A stretch of 64,000 nt of DNA from Pelosinus fermentans JBW45 (GCF_000271665.2 NZ_CP010978.1:4447001-4511000); one strand, 5' to 3'; positions 17,398 to 25,065 are shown, counted from the first letter of the stretch. Notes: generated by a model not told the origin, from the letters alone. Numbers and translations are program-made.

Positions 17398-17844
17398 CTA
17401 CAACCCCATTTCCTCAAATATTCTCATGACTTCGCATACATCCCCAGCCTGTTCCAGCCTTTCCCGATACGAGTCATTCATCAGACCTCTACTAATATTG
17501 GCTAAGATTTTCAAATGCAGATCACTGGCTTGCTCTTCTGGTACACCAATTAGAAAGATAAGTTTAACTCCATGTTCTGATCTACTGTCCCAAACGAATT
17601 CTTCCTGGCTTCTGGCAAAAGCGATAAAGGGAACCTCTACATCGCTGCATTTGCCATGAGGAATGGCAATACCATAACCGATAGCAGTAGGAAATAACAC
17701 TTCTCGGGCAAAAACCGCCTGTGTAAACCTTGCAACATCACAAATACGACCAAGCGACTTTGCTTTTTGGGCTAAGGTTTCGATGATTTCAGCTTTGTAT
17801 TTCGACTGCATGTTTAATTCGATCAGTGATTCATGGATGATCAT
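17398..17844 (-). CDS. PTS fructose-family IIA
   Basis: 148-residue phosphotransfer protein with the active histidine in AIPHGKCSDVE (about residue 65). It accepts phosphate from HPr and passes it to IIB. As first gene of the operon IIA-IIB-IIC-GatZ-like it lies behind the likely promoter region 17845-18060, where I see no regulator gene or obvious operator. A BglG/MtlR-type activator is not adjacent. Confidence 0.9.
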   Translation of the reverse strand: MIIHESLIELNMQSKYKAEIIETLAQKAKSLGRICDVARFTQAVFAREVLFPTAIGYGIAIPHGKCSDVEVPFIAFARSQEEFVWDSRSEHGVKLIFLIGVPEEQASDLHLKILANISRGLMNDSYRERLEQAGDVCEVMRIFEEMGL

Positions 17845-18064
17845 TTTTTGCCTCCCAGTCTTTTTTTTTGTAATACAAGGATGTAAGAAGATCTTTAAAG
17901 ATTGTCTACAAAAATGGATTTAGTATTTTCTTTTCGATATACTATAGGTACCAACCTAGGGCGTAAAATTTACTACACTCCCTTCATTTGCAATTACTCC
18001 TGCAAATAAAATTTATCTTTCTTTAGGTTCTTGTAGAATAATTTGGTTGAATTATAAGGATTGC

Positions 18065-18364
18065 CTATTGGAAATTCTTCATCACCTCTTTAAGTTGCTT
18101 TGGCTTTCCCTTTTCGTTACGCTCTCGTAAATCAGTAACTAAAAAAAATAGATCATTAAACTTTAAACCTGGAAAGGCTGTTAACGCACCTGCTATAAAT
18201 TCTCCACCTGGATCATTATGACGAGGATCATCATCCGGTAACCGCACTCGCCATATTTGGGTTGTTGACACACTCATTTTTATTGCTAACTCTCCATCAC
18301 TCCATTTTTCCTTTTTAACTACTTCATTAAATTCAGCAAGTTTCAATTTAATTTTGTTAGCCAT
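18065..18364 (-). CDS. Phage-type HTH protein, 99 aa
   Basis: Small DNA-binding protein: a helix-turn-helix can be read in SDGELAIKMSVSTTQIWRV (residues 22-40). The rest (PGLKFNDLFFLV) is short and helical. It is divergent from an XRE repressor, with repeated TTACG/CGTAA boxes between them, like a prophage cI/cro switch. No phage structural gene lies in the window. It marks the left side of the accessory island with the reverse transcriptase. Confidence 0.7.
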   Translation of the reverse strand: MANKIKLKLAEFNEVVKKEKWSDGELAIKMSVSTTQIWRVRLPDDDPRHNDPGGEFIAGALTAFPGLKFNDLFFLVTDLRERNEKGKPKQLKEVMKNFQ

Positions 18365-18379
18365 CCTATCATCCTTTTA

Positions 18380-18486
18380 TTACGCCCTCGTAAATATAAT
18401 AACACATTCATTACGAGACCGCAATAATTTTATAATAACATTTACATTCTCGTAACATTACGTAGACGCAATATTATTGTTATAAT
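18380..18486. promoter_or_regulatory. Operator/promoter region of the divergent HTH pair
   Basis: Contains the palindrome TTACGCCCTCGTAA (18380-18393), two near-identical 16-base direct repeats ATTACGAGACCGCAAT (18410) and ATTACGTAGACGCAAT (18457), a further CTCGTAA, and TATAAT at 18481. A multi-site phage-like control region is likely. Confidence 0.65.
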
Positions 18487-18503
18487 AAAAAGGGAGGTGT
18501 ATC

Positions 18504-18902
18504 ATGTCTGAAATAGGAAAAACAATTGATAAACTTCGCTTAGAAGCCGGATATGAAAGTTTAGGACAACTACACAAAGCCTCAGGCGTGACTATTGCCA
18601 CTCTATCTAGAATAATTAATAACATTCAAAAACCAGGACCAGCGACATTAAAGAAGCTTGCTCCCTGTCTTGGTGTCTCACATGAATTTCTCTTAAATAT
18701 AGCTGGACATATAGAATCAAATTCCCAATTCACTCAATCTACAAATGAAAAAACACCCAAGGATTTAATTAATTTCCTCGAGCAGTCAGAAGTCCTATTT
18801 GATGGCATACTACTAACTAAAGAAGATAAAGAAAAAATCAAAGCGGCACTTGAAATTATCTTTTGGGATGCGAAGCAACAAAAGAAGCGGAAAAAATCGT
18901 AA
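18504..18902 (+). CDS. XRE-family repressor
   Basis: 132 residues; N-terminal lambda-repressor-like HTH (LHKASGVTIATLSRIINNIQ, about residues 22-41) and a helical C-terminus. GGGAGGTG lies before the ATG. It probably binds the TTACG boxes shared with the divergent gene. The 3' end of the gene (KKRKKS) is itself the left arm of its terminator. A CI-like repressor controlling the local accessory genes is the simplest reading. Confidence 0.82.
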   Translation: MSEIGKTIDKLRLEAGYESLGQLHKASGVTIATLSRIINNIQKPGPATLKKLAPCLGVSHEFLLNIAGHIESNSQFTQSTNEKTPKDLINFLEQSEVLFDGILLTKEDKEKIKAALEIIFWDAKQQKKRKKS

Positions 18903-18924
18903 AACGATTTTTCCCGCTTCTTTT
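18881..18924 (+). terminator. Terminator overlapping the XRE gene end
   Basis: Long stem AAAGAAGCGG-AAAAATCGT / ACGATTTTT-CCGCTTCTTT with 3' T-run; the 5' arm lies inside the coding sequence. Confidence 0.8.
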
Positions 18925-18973
18925 TAGCCCTTACAATTGGCACTTAATTTAGTGGCATTAATATAAATCTATA

Positions 18974-19144
18974 ATGACTGACAACCTTTATGCAAGACGA
19001 CACTCAGAGATAAGCTTTTTTACATCTCCGAATAAACATAAGCTCCCTGTTCTACTAAGTGTACTATTTGCTATTGTTGATGATTTAGAGGTTGATATAA
19101 TCCAGTTTTCTATGCCAATTAAAGAAAAAAGTAATAGCATCTAA
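18974..19144 (+). CDS. Doubtful small ORF, 56 aa, convergent with the reverse transcriptase
   Basis: Open frame from ATG at 18974 to TAA at 19144, overlapping the end of the convergent RT gene by 4 bases. The middle, LPVLLSVLFAIVDDLEVD, is hydrophobic. There is no ribosome site. It may be chance, a gene remnant or a small component of the RT locus. I do not recognise it. Confidence 0.25.
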   Translation: MTDNLYARRHSEISFFTSPNKHKLPVLLSVLFAIVDDLEVDIIQFSMPIKEKSNSI

Positions 19145-20496
19145 TATCGGTCACGCAGATTTTGTATATCTCTTTCTAGTTCTCGTACCGAGCTAAAAAC
19201 AATGCATTTAAAAGCATGAGTAATATTAACTTCATTCCACTCCGGTAATTCTACTTCCATCTCTTTTAAAAATTTCTCTTTATCTACCAATAGGAAATTG
19301 TCGAAATTCGGAATATATCCTGTTTCATTCAAATTATTAATCATTTCATGATAAGTCCTTACAAACCTTTTTATTTTTTTTCCATCAAGTTTTGTCTCAA
19401 GTTCAAATCTCTTAATTAGTTTTTTTATAATCCAGTCGAAATGAAATAAAATCGAAAGTTGAGTTATTTGGGAGAAGAAGAAAACCCATCCATATTTCTT
19501 GTTATCACTTATACATCCCGTTATTCTGAGATTGAGTTTCCACAAGAAAAAAGACGTTCTCTTAAAACCTGAATTTTTATAATCTATAAATAAATTTTCA
19601 AGTGAGTTCTCTAACTTTCTTTTAGATTTTTCTCTCACTGAAACAATAGGTCCTTTAAATGAGTATCCCAGATAGGAGAATTCTTTAGTAATTTCATGTG
19701 CTTCAGTTTTTTTAGCATTTACCTTTAGTGAGTAGTTGCTTTTTATTTCATTAAGGATATCTTCTTTAATTTGTTGATAATTATCTGCTCTGCAAAGAAT
19801 AAGTATATCATCTACAAACCTAAAATATTTTAGATTGTTTAACTGTGAGAATTTCTTATCCATCTGAATTAAATAAATACTGGATAATATATTGGAAATA
19901 GGGAGCCCTTGTGGTATTCCACGCTTATTCTTTTTACACTCTTTAGACTTACACTTATCTAAAACAGTAGGTGTTGTTATAGCTCCTCTGATAAGTTTTA
20001 ACACCTTACGGCTTTTAATTTTTTTATTTATCTGAGCGAATAATATCTTATGATTAATAGATGGATAGTAATCTTTTATATCAAGTTTAATTACATAATT
20101 ATATTGAGAAATACACTGTTTTATTTCCTCAACAATAGGTTGAATCATTCTATGTTGTACTTCCGGCGAAAATACATCTTGAATAAGAGTTCTTAAAATC
20201 CTCAAAGTTAATTTATCTCTGATTGTCGGAATTGAAATCACTCTTGGTAACTGTTCACGATTCTTTAATATTAGAGATTCCTTATAAGGACTAAACTTAT
20301 AAGTTTCATTTAAAACTTTCTTGTGTATACTCTTTACATATTGAGTTAATTTTCTATCAAAAATTCTTTTATTGATTCTGTCAATTCCAGGGGCAGAGCT
20401 GAAATTATGTTCCAAATAGAATTGTTTTATATTATCTTCACTAAATTTTTGCTTCAAAATATCCAAAGTATTATCAGCATTAATTTTAATCACCAC
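19141..20496 (-). CDS. Defence-type reverse transcriptase (UG/Abi-like group)
   Basis: RNA-directed DNA polymerase of about 451 residues. In order: SSAPGID near the N-terminus (RT block 1), PRVISIPTIRDK (block 2), the catalytic Asp in VIKLDIKDYYPSI (about residue 139), RGIPQGLPISNILSS (block 4), FRFVDDILIL with the metal-binding FVDD (about 227-230), LKVNAKKTE and FSYLGYSF. A helical C-terminal region of about 180 residues follows. There is no maturase X domain, HNH or Cas1. The start is a GTG overlapping the SLATT stop (AAGTGGTGA), so translation is coupled; no ATG is available. This pairing and the folded RNA upstream place it with the unknown-group/DRT reverse transcriptases; I recall SLATT partners for the UG10 (DRT10) class. 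Confidence 0.85.
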   Translation of the reverse strand: MVIKINADNTLDILKQKFSEDNIKQFYLEHNFSSAPGIDRINKRIFDRKLTQYVKSIHKKVLNETYKFSPYKESLILKNREQLPRVISIPTIRDKLTLRILRTLIQDVFSPEVQHRMIQPIVEEIKQCISQYNYVIKLDIKDYYPSINHKILFAQINKKIKSRKVLKLIRGAITTPTVLDKCKSKECKKNKRGIPQGLPISNILSSIYLIQMDKKFSQLNNLKYFRFVDDILILCRADNYQQIKEDILNEIKSNYSLKVNAKKTEAHEITKEFSYLGYSFKGPIVSVREKSKRKLENSLENLFIDYKNSGFKRTSFFLWKLNLRITGCISDNKKYGWVFFFSQITQLSILFHFDWIIKKLIKRFELETKLDGKKIKRFVRTYHEMINNLNETGYIPNFDNFLLVDKEKFLKEMEVELPEWNEVNITHAFKCIVFSSVRELERDIQNLRDRY

Positions 20497-21089
20497 TTTA
20501 TATAAGTATAGATAACAAAAAGTGGACCAATGAAGCAAATTAGCATTGTTATAATTTCTTTCGCTTTAAAATAAGTATACTTTACTTTACAAAATTTTGT
20601 CATTGTTACATCCTTATCATCGCATATTGCTTTTAAATAATCATAACCAGTGTGATTTTCAGCTTCTTGTAAAAGTGATAAATATTTTTTATCTAATTCA
20701 GCCGCTTCATTTATTAATTTATCCTTTTCAATAAAATTTTCCTGAAAATCGGCTTTCAGTTTATTCATATCTTTTGACAGCGCATCTAAGGCTATGTAGT
20801 TATATTTCATTTTAATTGCTCTTTCTTTATAAGCTTTTGATACAATAAATGTTGAATACATAGTCAAAGCGATAGACGAAATTAAGAGAATTAACGACGC
20901 TTTCGATTCATTATTTTGACTTGTTTTCTCTATGAAAAAGACCCATATCGATAAAGCTGTAATTATTGCAGAATAATAGATGAGTAGAGCTTGAGTAAAT
21001 GAATCATTTGAATCAAGTCTTTTTGACGCCTCTATTCTACATAGCCTTGTAATCCATATTTTTTTTGAAATATTATCTATATACTCCAC
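20490..21089 (-). CDS. SLATT-type membrane effector protein partnered with the RT
   Basis: About 199 residues. Two adjacent transmembrane helices (ALLIYYSAIITALSIWVFF, then LILLISSIALTMYSTFIV) are followed by a long soluble helical region with a Lys/Glu-rich coiled-coil and a third hydrophobic segment at the C-terminus (ITMLICFIGPLFVIYTYI). This is the pattern of SLATT (SMODS/SLOG-associated 2TM) effectors, predicted to form pores that kill or arrest infected cells; one SLATT subfamily is reported beside reverse transcriptases. I choose GTG at 21089 because GGAGGG lies 7 bases upstream; the ATG at 21104 overlaps that site. The gene overlaps the RT gene and starts 27 bp after a strongly folded RNA. 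Confidence 0.8.
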   Translation of the reverse strand: MEYIDNISKKIWITRLCRIEASKRLDSNDSFTQALLIYYSAIITALSIWVFFIEKTSQNNESKASLILLISSIALTMYSTFIVSKAYKERAIKMKYNYIALDALSKDMNKLKADFQENFIEKDKLINEAAELDKKYLSLLQEAENHTGYDYLKAICDDKDVTMTKFCKVKYTYFKAKEIITMLICFIGPLFVIYTYIKW

Positions 21090-21115
21090 TATAAAACCCT
21101 CCATAAATAGTAAAC

Positions 21116-21272
21116 GGGGCTTTCTCTTAAGATGAACTTAACATCCGTACTTCTACGAATCAACAATATCAAATTTTGATATTGTTAAGAAAAAACTTAT
21201 TGTGTTACTATTGATTAATATTCTTTTAAAAAAGAATCATTTCTCCACTAGGGAGAAATAAGAGAAAACCCC
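21116..21272 (-). ncRNA. Putative structured RNA of the RT-SLATT system
   Basis: Read on the minus strand this 157-nt stretch closes with a 14-bp outer stem: GGGGTTTTCTCTTA (21272-21259) pairs with TAAGAGAAAGCCCC (21129-21116), with one G-U. Inside are at least three hairpins: TTTCTCC/GGAGAAA, ATTCTTTT/AAAAGAAT and AACAATATCAA/TTGATATTGTT, plus a weaker GATG/CATC. A -10-like TAAAAT lies 6 bases before GGGG. No open frame fits. Position directly upstream of SLATT-RT suggests the template or scaffold RNA of the system. Structure is seen; function is inferred. Confidence 0.65.
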
Positions 21273-21278
21273 ATAATT

Positions 21279-21329
21279 ATTTTACAATAAGTTCTAAAAT
21301 TTTAAAACATTTTTTAAAGAAAATGTTTT
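21279..21329 (-). promoter_or_regulatory. Promoter of the folded RNA and an upstream hairpin
   Basis: Minus-strand TAAAAT at 21284-21279 fits a -10 box placing the transcript start at GGGG (21272). The inverted repeat AAAACATTTT/AAAATGTTTT at 21304-21329 could terminate transcription coming from the upstream membrane-protein gene. Confidence 0.45.
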
Positions 21330-21343
21330 TCTAAGAAGCAAAG

Positions 21344-21401
21344 TCGAGTAGAGGCAGACCTCACGATCTAGCCCTCCGGGTAGAAGGGCTACGCAATTCG
21401 G
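21344..21401 (+). other. Structured motif copy A (CCGGGTAGAAGG)
   Basis: Shares CGAGTAG at the start and CCGGGTAGAAGG...CTACGCAA at the end with 53477-53527. Pairing: GTAG with CTAC, and TAGCCCT with AGGGCTA around the conserved loop. The second copy keeps the loop but changes the stem with compensation. Identity unknown. Confidence 0.5.
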
Positions 21402-21434
21402 AAAGAAGCAGAGGGACGGACGGTTCGTTTACAA

Positions 21435-21468
21435 AACTCCTGCAAGGCTAGGTTGCTTTGCAGGAGTT
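21435..21468 (-). terminator. Terminator of the 329-aa membrane protein gene
   Basis: Perfect 11-bp stem AACTCCTGCAA/TTGCAGGAGTT. It is the core of the dispersed CTCCTGCAAGGCTAGG repeat family. Confidence 0.65.
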
Positions 21469-21549
21469 GGTCGTATATCACTATTAACTCTAAAATATCA
21501 AGTATGATGTCAATTAAGATACTTCTTATTAATCTCAAATGTATATATT

Positions 21550-22539
21550 TTACTGAATAGTACTTCTCATTGTAAAAGGATTTGGTAGATATTCTTCATA
21601 AGCGATTAGAAGAGATTGAATTACACTCGCTTCTACCATCTTTATATCTAAACCCGAAAATGCCTCACTGACTAATTGTAGTTTAAACACATCGGTAGGC
21701 AACAACTCGTCGGGGGGCACTTCTTTTTCCCCAACGAATGTATAAGGATAACCATCGTCTTCTTCTGATTCCTTTTTTTCTGTCACTATCGAATAAATCT
21801 CGCGTTGGTACGATATCTCATACCACTGATTAGATATATTTCGATAGTAAATTTTGATGAGTAAGTCAGTTCCTGGATATGGGTGATCTGACGGTCTATT
21901 CTGGATTCGATCCATATTTAAATCATTAGAAATTCTTAAATCCTCCAACAGTGCCTCGATTTCCTTTGTCTCAAAGCGCATTCTGCATTCGCATTTTTTA
22001 CCAACCTCTAAGTGCGGTTTATAGCTGGGAACAAACTCCATAGGAACCAAAGATGACGCCCTTTGCTGTGTGTGCTTAAGTACAAACCAGGCAAACCCAT
22101 AGATTGATATTGCGGGGCCATTCCCTATATTCTTCACTTCAACTGTGATATAGAGTTGACGGCGGTTTTCATAGAAGCAATCAGTGCCTATAGTTCGTTT
22201 AATAGATGGACTAAGGCAGGGGTGATTTGCTTGCTTCAACTGCAATTTCATAGACGCAACCATGTCTTGGTTTGTTTCTAAAGCTATTTGTGAACATGTG
22301 GCAGACTGCTCAGCTAAAGCAGTCGCCCTCTCGGAAGCTCTCATTTGGCGGTAAGTAAAGATAACATAGACCGTTGTCACGATTGCAGCAATAGTGCTAA
22401 TGAGAAGACCGATTATATTGGCATAGTTATTATTAATGGACTTGAGTTGCTCCCAAGAAACTCCCTGAACAAAAAACTTTGCCCCCCAGCCCACCAATAT
22501 CCCTACAACTAAACTAAGAATGTATTTAATAACACTCAT
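21550..22539 (-). CDS. Hypothetical protein with two N-terminal membrane helices
   Basis: 329 residues. Two transmembrane segments (LSLVVGILVGWGAKFFV and ANIIGLLISTIAAIVTTVYVIF) are followed by a short coiled-coil-like stretch (RQMRASERATALAEQ) and a soluble domain with a beta-rich part (YITVEVKNIGNGPAIS), typical of uncharacterised single proteins in mobile or defence regions. I do not recognise a named family. It lies upstream of the RT-SLATT operon on the same strand but is separated by about 450 bp with a terminator, so it may be an independent accessory gene. Confidence 0.7.
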   Translation of the reverse strand: MSVIKYILSLVVGILVGWGAKFFVQGVSWEQLKSINNNYANIIGLLISTIAAIVTTVYVIFTYRQMRASERATALAEQSATCSQIALETNQDMVASMKLQLKQANHPCLSPSIKRTIGTDCFYENRRQLYITVEVKNIGNGPAISIYGFAWFVLKHTQQRASSLVPMEFVPSYKPHLEVGKKCECRMRFETKEIEALLEDLRISNDLNMDRIQNRPSDHPYPGTDLLIKIYYRNISNQWYEISYQREIYSIVTEKKESEEDDGYPYTFVGEKEVPPDELLPTDVFKLQLVSEAFSGLDIKMVEASVIQSLLIAYEEYLPNPFTMRSTIQ

Positions 22540-22569
22540 AACTTACCTCCGATTCTATATAGCGGTATA

Positions 22570-22697
22570 CCATATTTCTATCCTATTTACCATTAAAATA
22601 CAAAATTCCTGCAAGGCTAGGCTGCTTTTCAGGGTTTTGTCATTTATATTGTTTTTTGATCAGCTCTAACTATTGTCTATTCCTCTATCATTGCATG
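22570..22697. repeat. 130-bp dispersed repeat, copy 1
   Basis: Runs from CCATATTTCTATCC through the TCCTGCAAGGCTAGG hairpin to TTGATCAGCTCTAACTATTG and TTGCATG. A close second copy is at 46000-46132; partial copies are at 14144-14175, 21430-21483 and 47812-47870. Confidence 0.8.
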
Positions 22698-22876
22698 TCA
22701 AGGGGACATGTCAAGGGGACAGGCCCTTTGACACTTGCACCTTTCTTACCATTTCACGGTTTGAATGGGACAAGGGAGCAGGTTCTCTATCCCACTATAA
22801 GGGACACAGGGACAGGTTCCTTGTCCCATTCAAAATCGATAAGTTCCTAATTGTCTTTCTATTACTACGTCAACGA

Positions 22877-22932
22877 AAAGAGAAGCCACTATAATAAACT
22901 TACTAACTAATTTATTATAGTAGCTTCTCTTT
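22877..22932. repeat. AAAGAGAAGC hairpin
   Basis: Long stem AAAGAGAAGC-ACTATAATAAA / TTTATTATAGT-GCTTCTCTTT, same family as 6738 and 63075. It is not directly behind a gene here. Confidence 0.65.
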
Positions 22933-23127
22933 ATCAATGCTAAATCCTGCTAAAAGAGTCAGGGGACAGTTCTTCGACTCATTAAGACGATATCCCATAT
23001 TTCTTTCCTATTAATTAGTATTTGAAATTCCAGTTTTATTTCCCCATTATCTCTTTTCTTATTTCTTTCAGGTCTGAGGAAAGGACTGTCTCTCATTCAC
23101 TAACAATTGATTTTGGTATTTCAAGAG

Positions 23128-23195
23128 TGTCAAAGGGACGGGGTTGTCGACAGCCTCTCAATAATTCCAGTGTCGATAACCCCGTCCCCTTGACA
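23128..23195. repeat. GGGGACGGGG-type inverted repeat, copy 1
   Basis: TGTCAA-GGGACGGGGTT...TGTCGA/TCGACA...AACCCCGTCCCCTTGACA. Nearly identical copy at 27491-27556 and a half copy at 46862-46912. The whole stretch 22570-23389 is repeat-rich and holds no gene. Confidence 0.8.
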
Positions 23196-23296
23196 TCTTC
23201 TTAATTAGGTCAAAATATTTCGTTGCCCAAATTGGGCTGCTAAATCCCATTAGATTACAGGGATCTATGTAGAGCGAAGAATTCCGCTGAAATACG

Positions 23297-23330
23297 ATTG
23301 AAAACAACATCCCTGTCCCTGTGTTTCTGT
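23297..23330. repeat. Right half of the ACAGGGACAGGGA repeat
   Basis: ATTGAAAACAACATCCCTGT followed by CCCTGTGTTTCTG; full copies at 27155, 27581, 28857 and 39018. Confidence 0.7.
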
Positions 23331-23389
23331 AAATTTTAAATTGATATTTTTTTAAACTTATAGTAATATTTACTAAAATATATCAATTA

Positions 23390-23662
23390 AAAACTGTGAT
23401 AGAGAGAGTATCTATTTATAAACCTAGCAGAGATGGGACGTCATCGGCTGAAAGCGTCCTTTAGGAGTGAATAGAGAAGACCACTCTTGAGTTGCATGCT
23501 GAACAAAGTGTTTCAACTTTCAATAAGCATAGCCGTAAACCTAGCGTTACTTAGGTATTTAAGCGATGTTTAAAGTGACATTATTTCACTTGGCATAAGC
23601 AGGGTGGAACCATGCGAGCAAAAGCTCTCACCCCTGATTTCTTCAGGGCGAGAGCTTTTTAT
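23390..23662 (+). promoter_or_regulatory. T-box riboswitch, probable threonine specificity
   Basis: Leader upstream of an MFS gene. Conserved elements: AGTA at 23407, stem TCTATT/AATAGA, distal GGCTGAAAGCG, the specifier segment GAAGACCACTCTTGAG, the T-box AGGGTGGAACCATGCG (23601-23616) and an intrinsic terminator (23622-23660, AAGCTCTC...GAGAGCTTTTT). By comparison with the glyQS leader (codon, two bases, TCTTGAG) the specifier is ACC (Thr) at 23480-23482; GAC (Asp) is the alternative. Uncharged tRNA would stabilise the antiterminator and switch on the transporter. Confidence 0.9.
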
Positions 23663-23700
23663 ATTATATAAATAAAAATCATCGTACAAAGGAGCCGCTT

Positions 23701-24939
23701 ATGAGAATAAATCAGTACAAGTTTAACCAATTAGTCTGGATTATTATTATGGGGATTTTTTTATTGAGAATTGGTACATCTATGAGCATACCCTTCATGT
23801 CAATATATTTGCATTTTACATTAGGTATCAGTTTATCTGAAACAGGTCTGATCGTCGGTGCATCATATATTTCACATACATTCGGTGGCTTCTTTGGTGG
23901 CGTTTTATCTGATAAATATGGTAAACGTTATATGCTTGGACTTTCATTATTTTTATATGCTTTAACGTTTTGGGGCTTTGGCTTAAGTGGTACCATGCCA
24001 TTAGAACCAAGCATAATTAGTATTTTATTTTGCATTATAAATATTTTTGCCGGATTATTTCGTGTATGGTCTGAAACTATGGCACAAGCCATGCTATCTG
24101 ATATAGTGGAAGAATCGGAAAAGTTAGCAGTTTTCAACATCCGCTATACTGCTGTAAACGTGGGTGCTGCAATCGGCCCTATTATTGGTGCAATGATTGG
24201 TGTATCAGGAACCATGTTAGGCTTCTATATTGCTGGTGCCTTATGTATGTCCTATTTTATTTTGTTTATGATAAAATCAAAAACTATTAATTCAGTAAAA
24301 CCAAGCGGTATTAATATAAGATTTAGTACTACAGCTAAGACATTGGTCGATGATAAAGTTTTAAGATTTTATATTATTGGTGGAATATTTGCGTTTTTAT
24401 GTTATGTGCAGCTAGAATCAATATTAGGGCAAATTCTAATGCAAAGGTTTGGTCATGCTGATGTATTTACAATCATATTAGTTGTTAATGCAGTAACGGT
24501 GATTTTTTTACAAATCCCGCTTGTTAATTACTACTTGAAAAAATATTCCCCTGTATATCTGATGAAAGTTGGTTGCGTGTTTATAGCGGGAGGCCTTATG
24601 GGTACAGCATTTTCTGGAATGTATATACCTTTGTATATTATCAACCAAATTATATTTACCATAGGAGAAATCTTCTTGTTTTCAATCGGTGGTATCTTTA
24701 TGGATAGTATCGCACCAGAAGAATTAAGAGGCTCATATTTTGGCTGTATGGGATTTATGTATCTAGGTAAATCCATCGGTCCAATCATAGGAGGAGCTTT
24801 ACTTCAGTATTTAGGTTCAGAACAGGCACTCTGTATTTTTGCTCTCATTTCATTAGGTACAATATGCTTTTATACCCAAATCGAAAAGCATATTGTGGGA
24901 TCGAATAACAGCAATCTGATTTTAAATAAAAGTATATGA
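23701..24939 (+). CDS. MFS transporter under T-box control
   Basis: 412 residues, 12 predicted transmembrane segments. The MFS loop motif appears as GGVLSDKYGKRYMLG after TM2. A ribosome site (AAAGGAGCCGC) precedes the ATG. The substrate is not evident from sequence. Because transcription passes through a T-box leader, synthesis should rise when one charged tRNA is scarce, so the protein is probably an importer of the matching amino acid, a peptide or a precursor. MFS genes are not the usual T-box targets, which are mostly synthetases, biosynthetic operons and amino-acid permeases of other families. Confidence 0.88.
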   Translation: MRINQYKFNQLVWIIIMGIFLLRIGTSMSIPFMSIYLHFTLGISLSETGLIVGASYISHTFGGFFGGVLSDKYGKRYMLGLSLFLYALTFWGFGLSGTMPLEPSIISILFCIINIFAGLFRVWSETMAQAMLSDIVEESEKLAVFNIRYTAVNVGAAIGPIIGAMIGVSGTMLGFYIAGALCMSYFILFMIKSKTINSVKPSGINIRFSTTAKTLVDDKVLRFYIIGGIFAFLCYVQLESILGQILMQRFGHADVFTIILVVNAVTVIFLQIPLVNYYLKKYSPVYLMKVGCVFIAGGLMGTAFSGMYIPLYIINQIIFTIGEIFLFSIGGIFMDSIAPEELRGSYFGCMGFMYLGKSIGPIIGGALLQYLGSEQALCIFALISLGTICFYTQIEKHIVGSNNSNLILNKSI

Positions 24940-25017
24940 CGACACTTTGTAAAAAACTCTCCGAGGCTGTAAAAAAATTTTGTGTAAATAAGTATGAATA
25001 CTCTTCCTTTATGGCAA

Positions 25018-25065
25018 AACAAGACGCGGGGACGAAACAAGACGCGGGGACGGTGGTTCTGTCCT
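25018..25065. repeat. Tandem AACAAGACGCGGGGACG units
   Basis: A 15-18 base unit occurs twice in tandem and is followed by GGTGGTTCTGTC, resembling the GGGGACGG repeats. The rest of 24940-25175 holds no gene. Confidence 0.5.

Noticed and set aside
19141-20496. Group II intron maturase or retron RT
   Set aside because: No X/thumb-HNH region, no intron domain V/VI near the gene and no msr/msd-type inverted repeat layout; the partner is a membrane protein and the catalytic box is FVDD.
22656-23204. Several plus-strand frames in the repeat-rich spacer
   Set aside because: They are made of GGGACAGG/GGGGACGG repeat translations and share no protein features.
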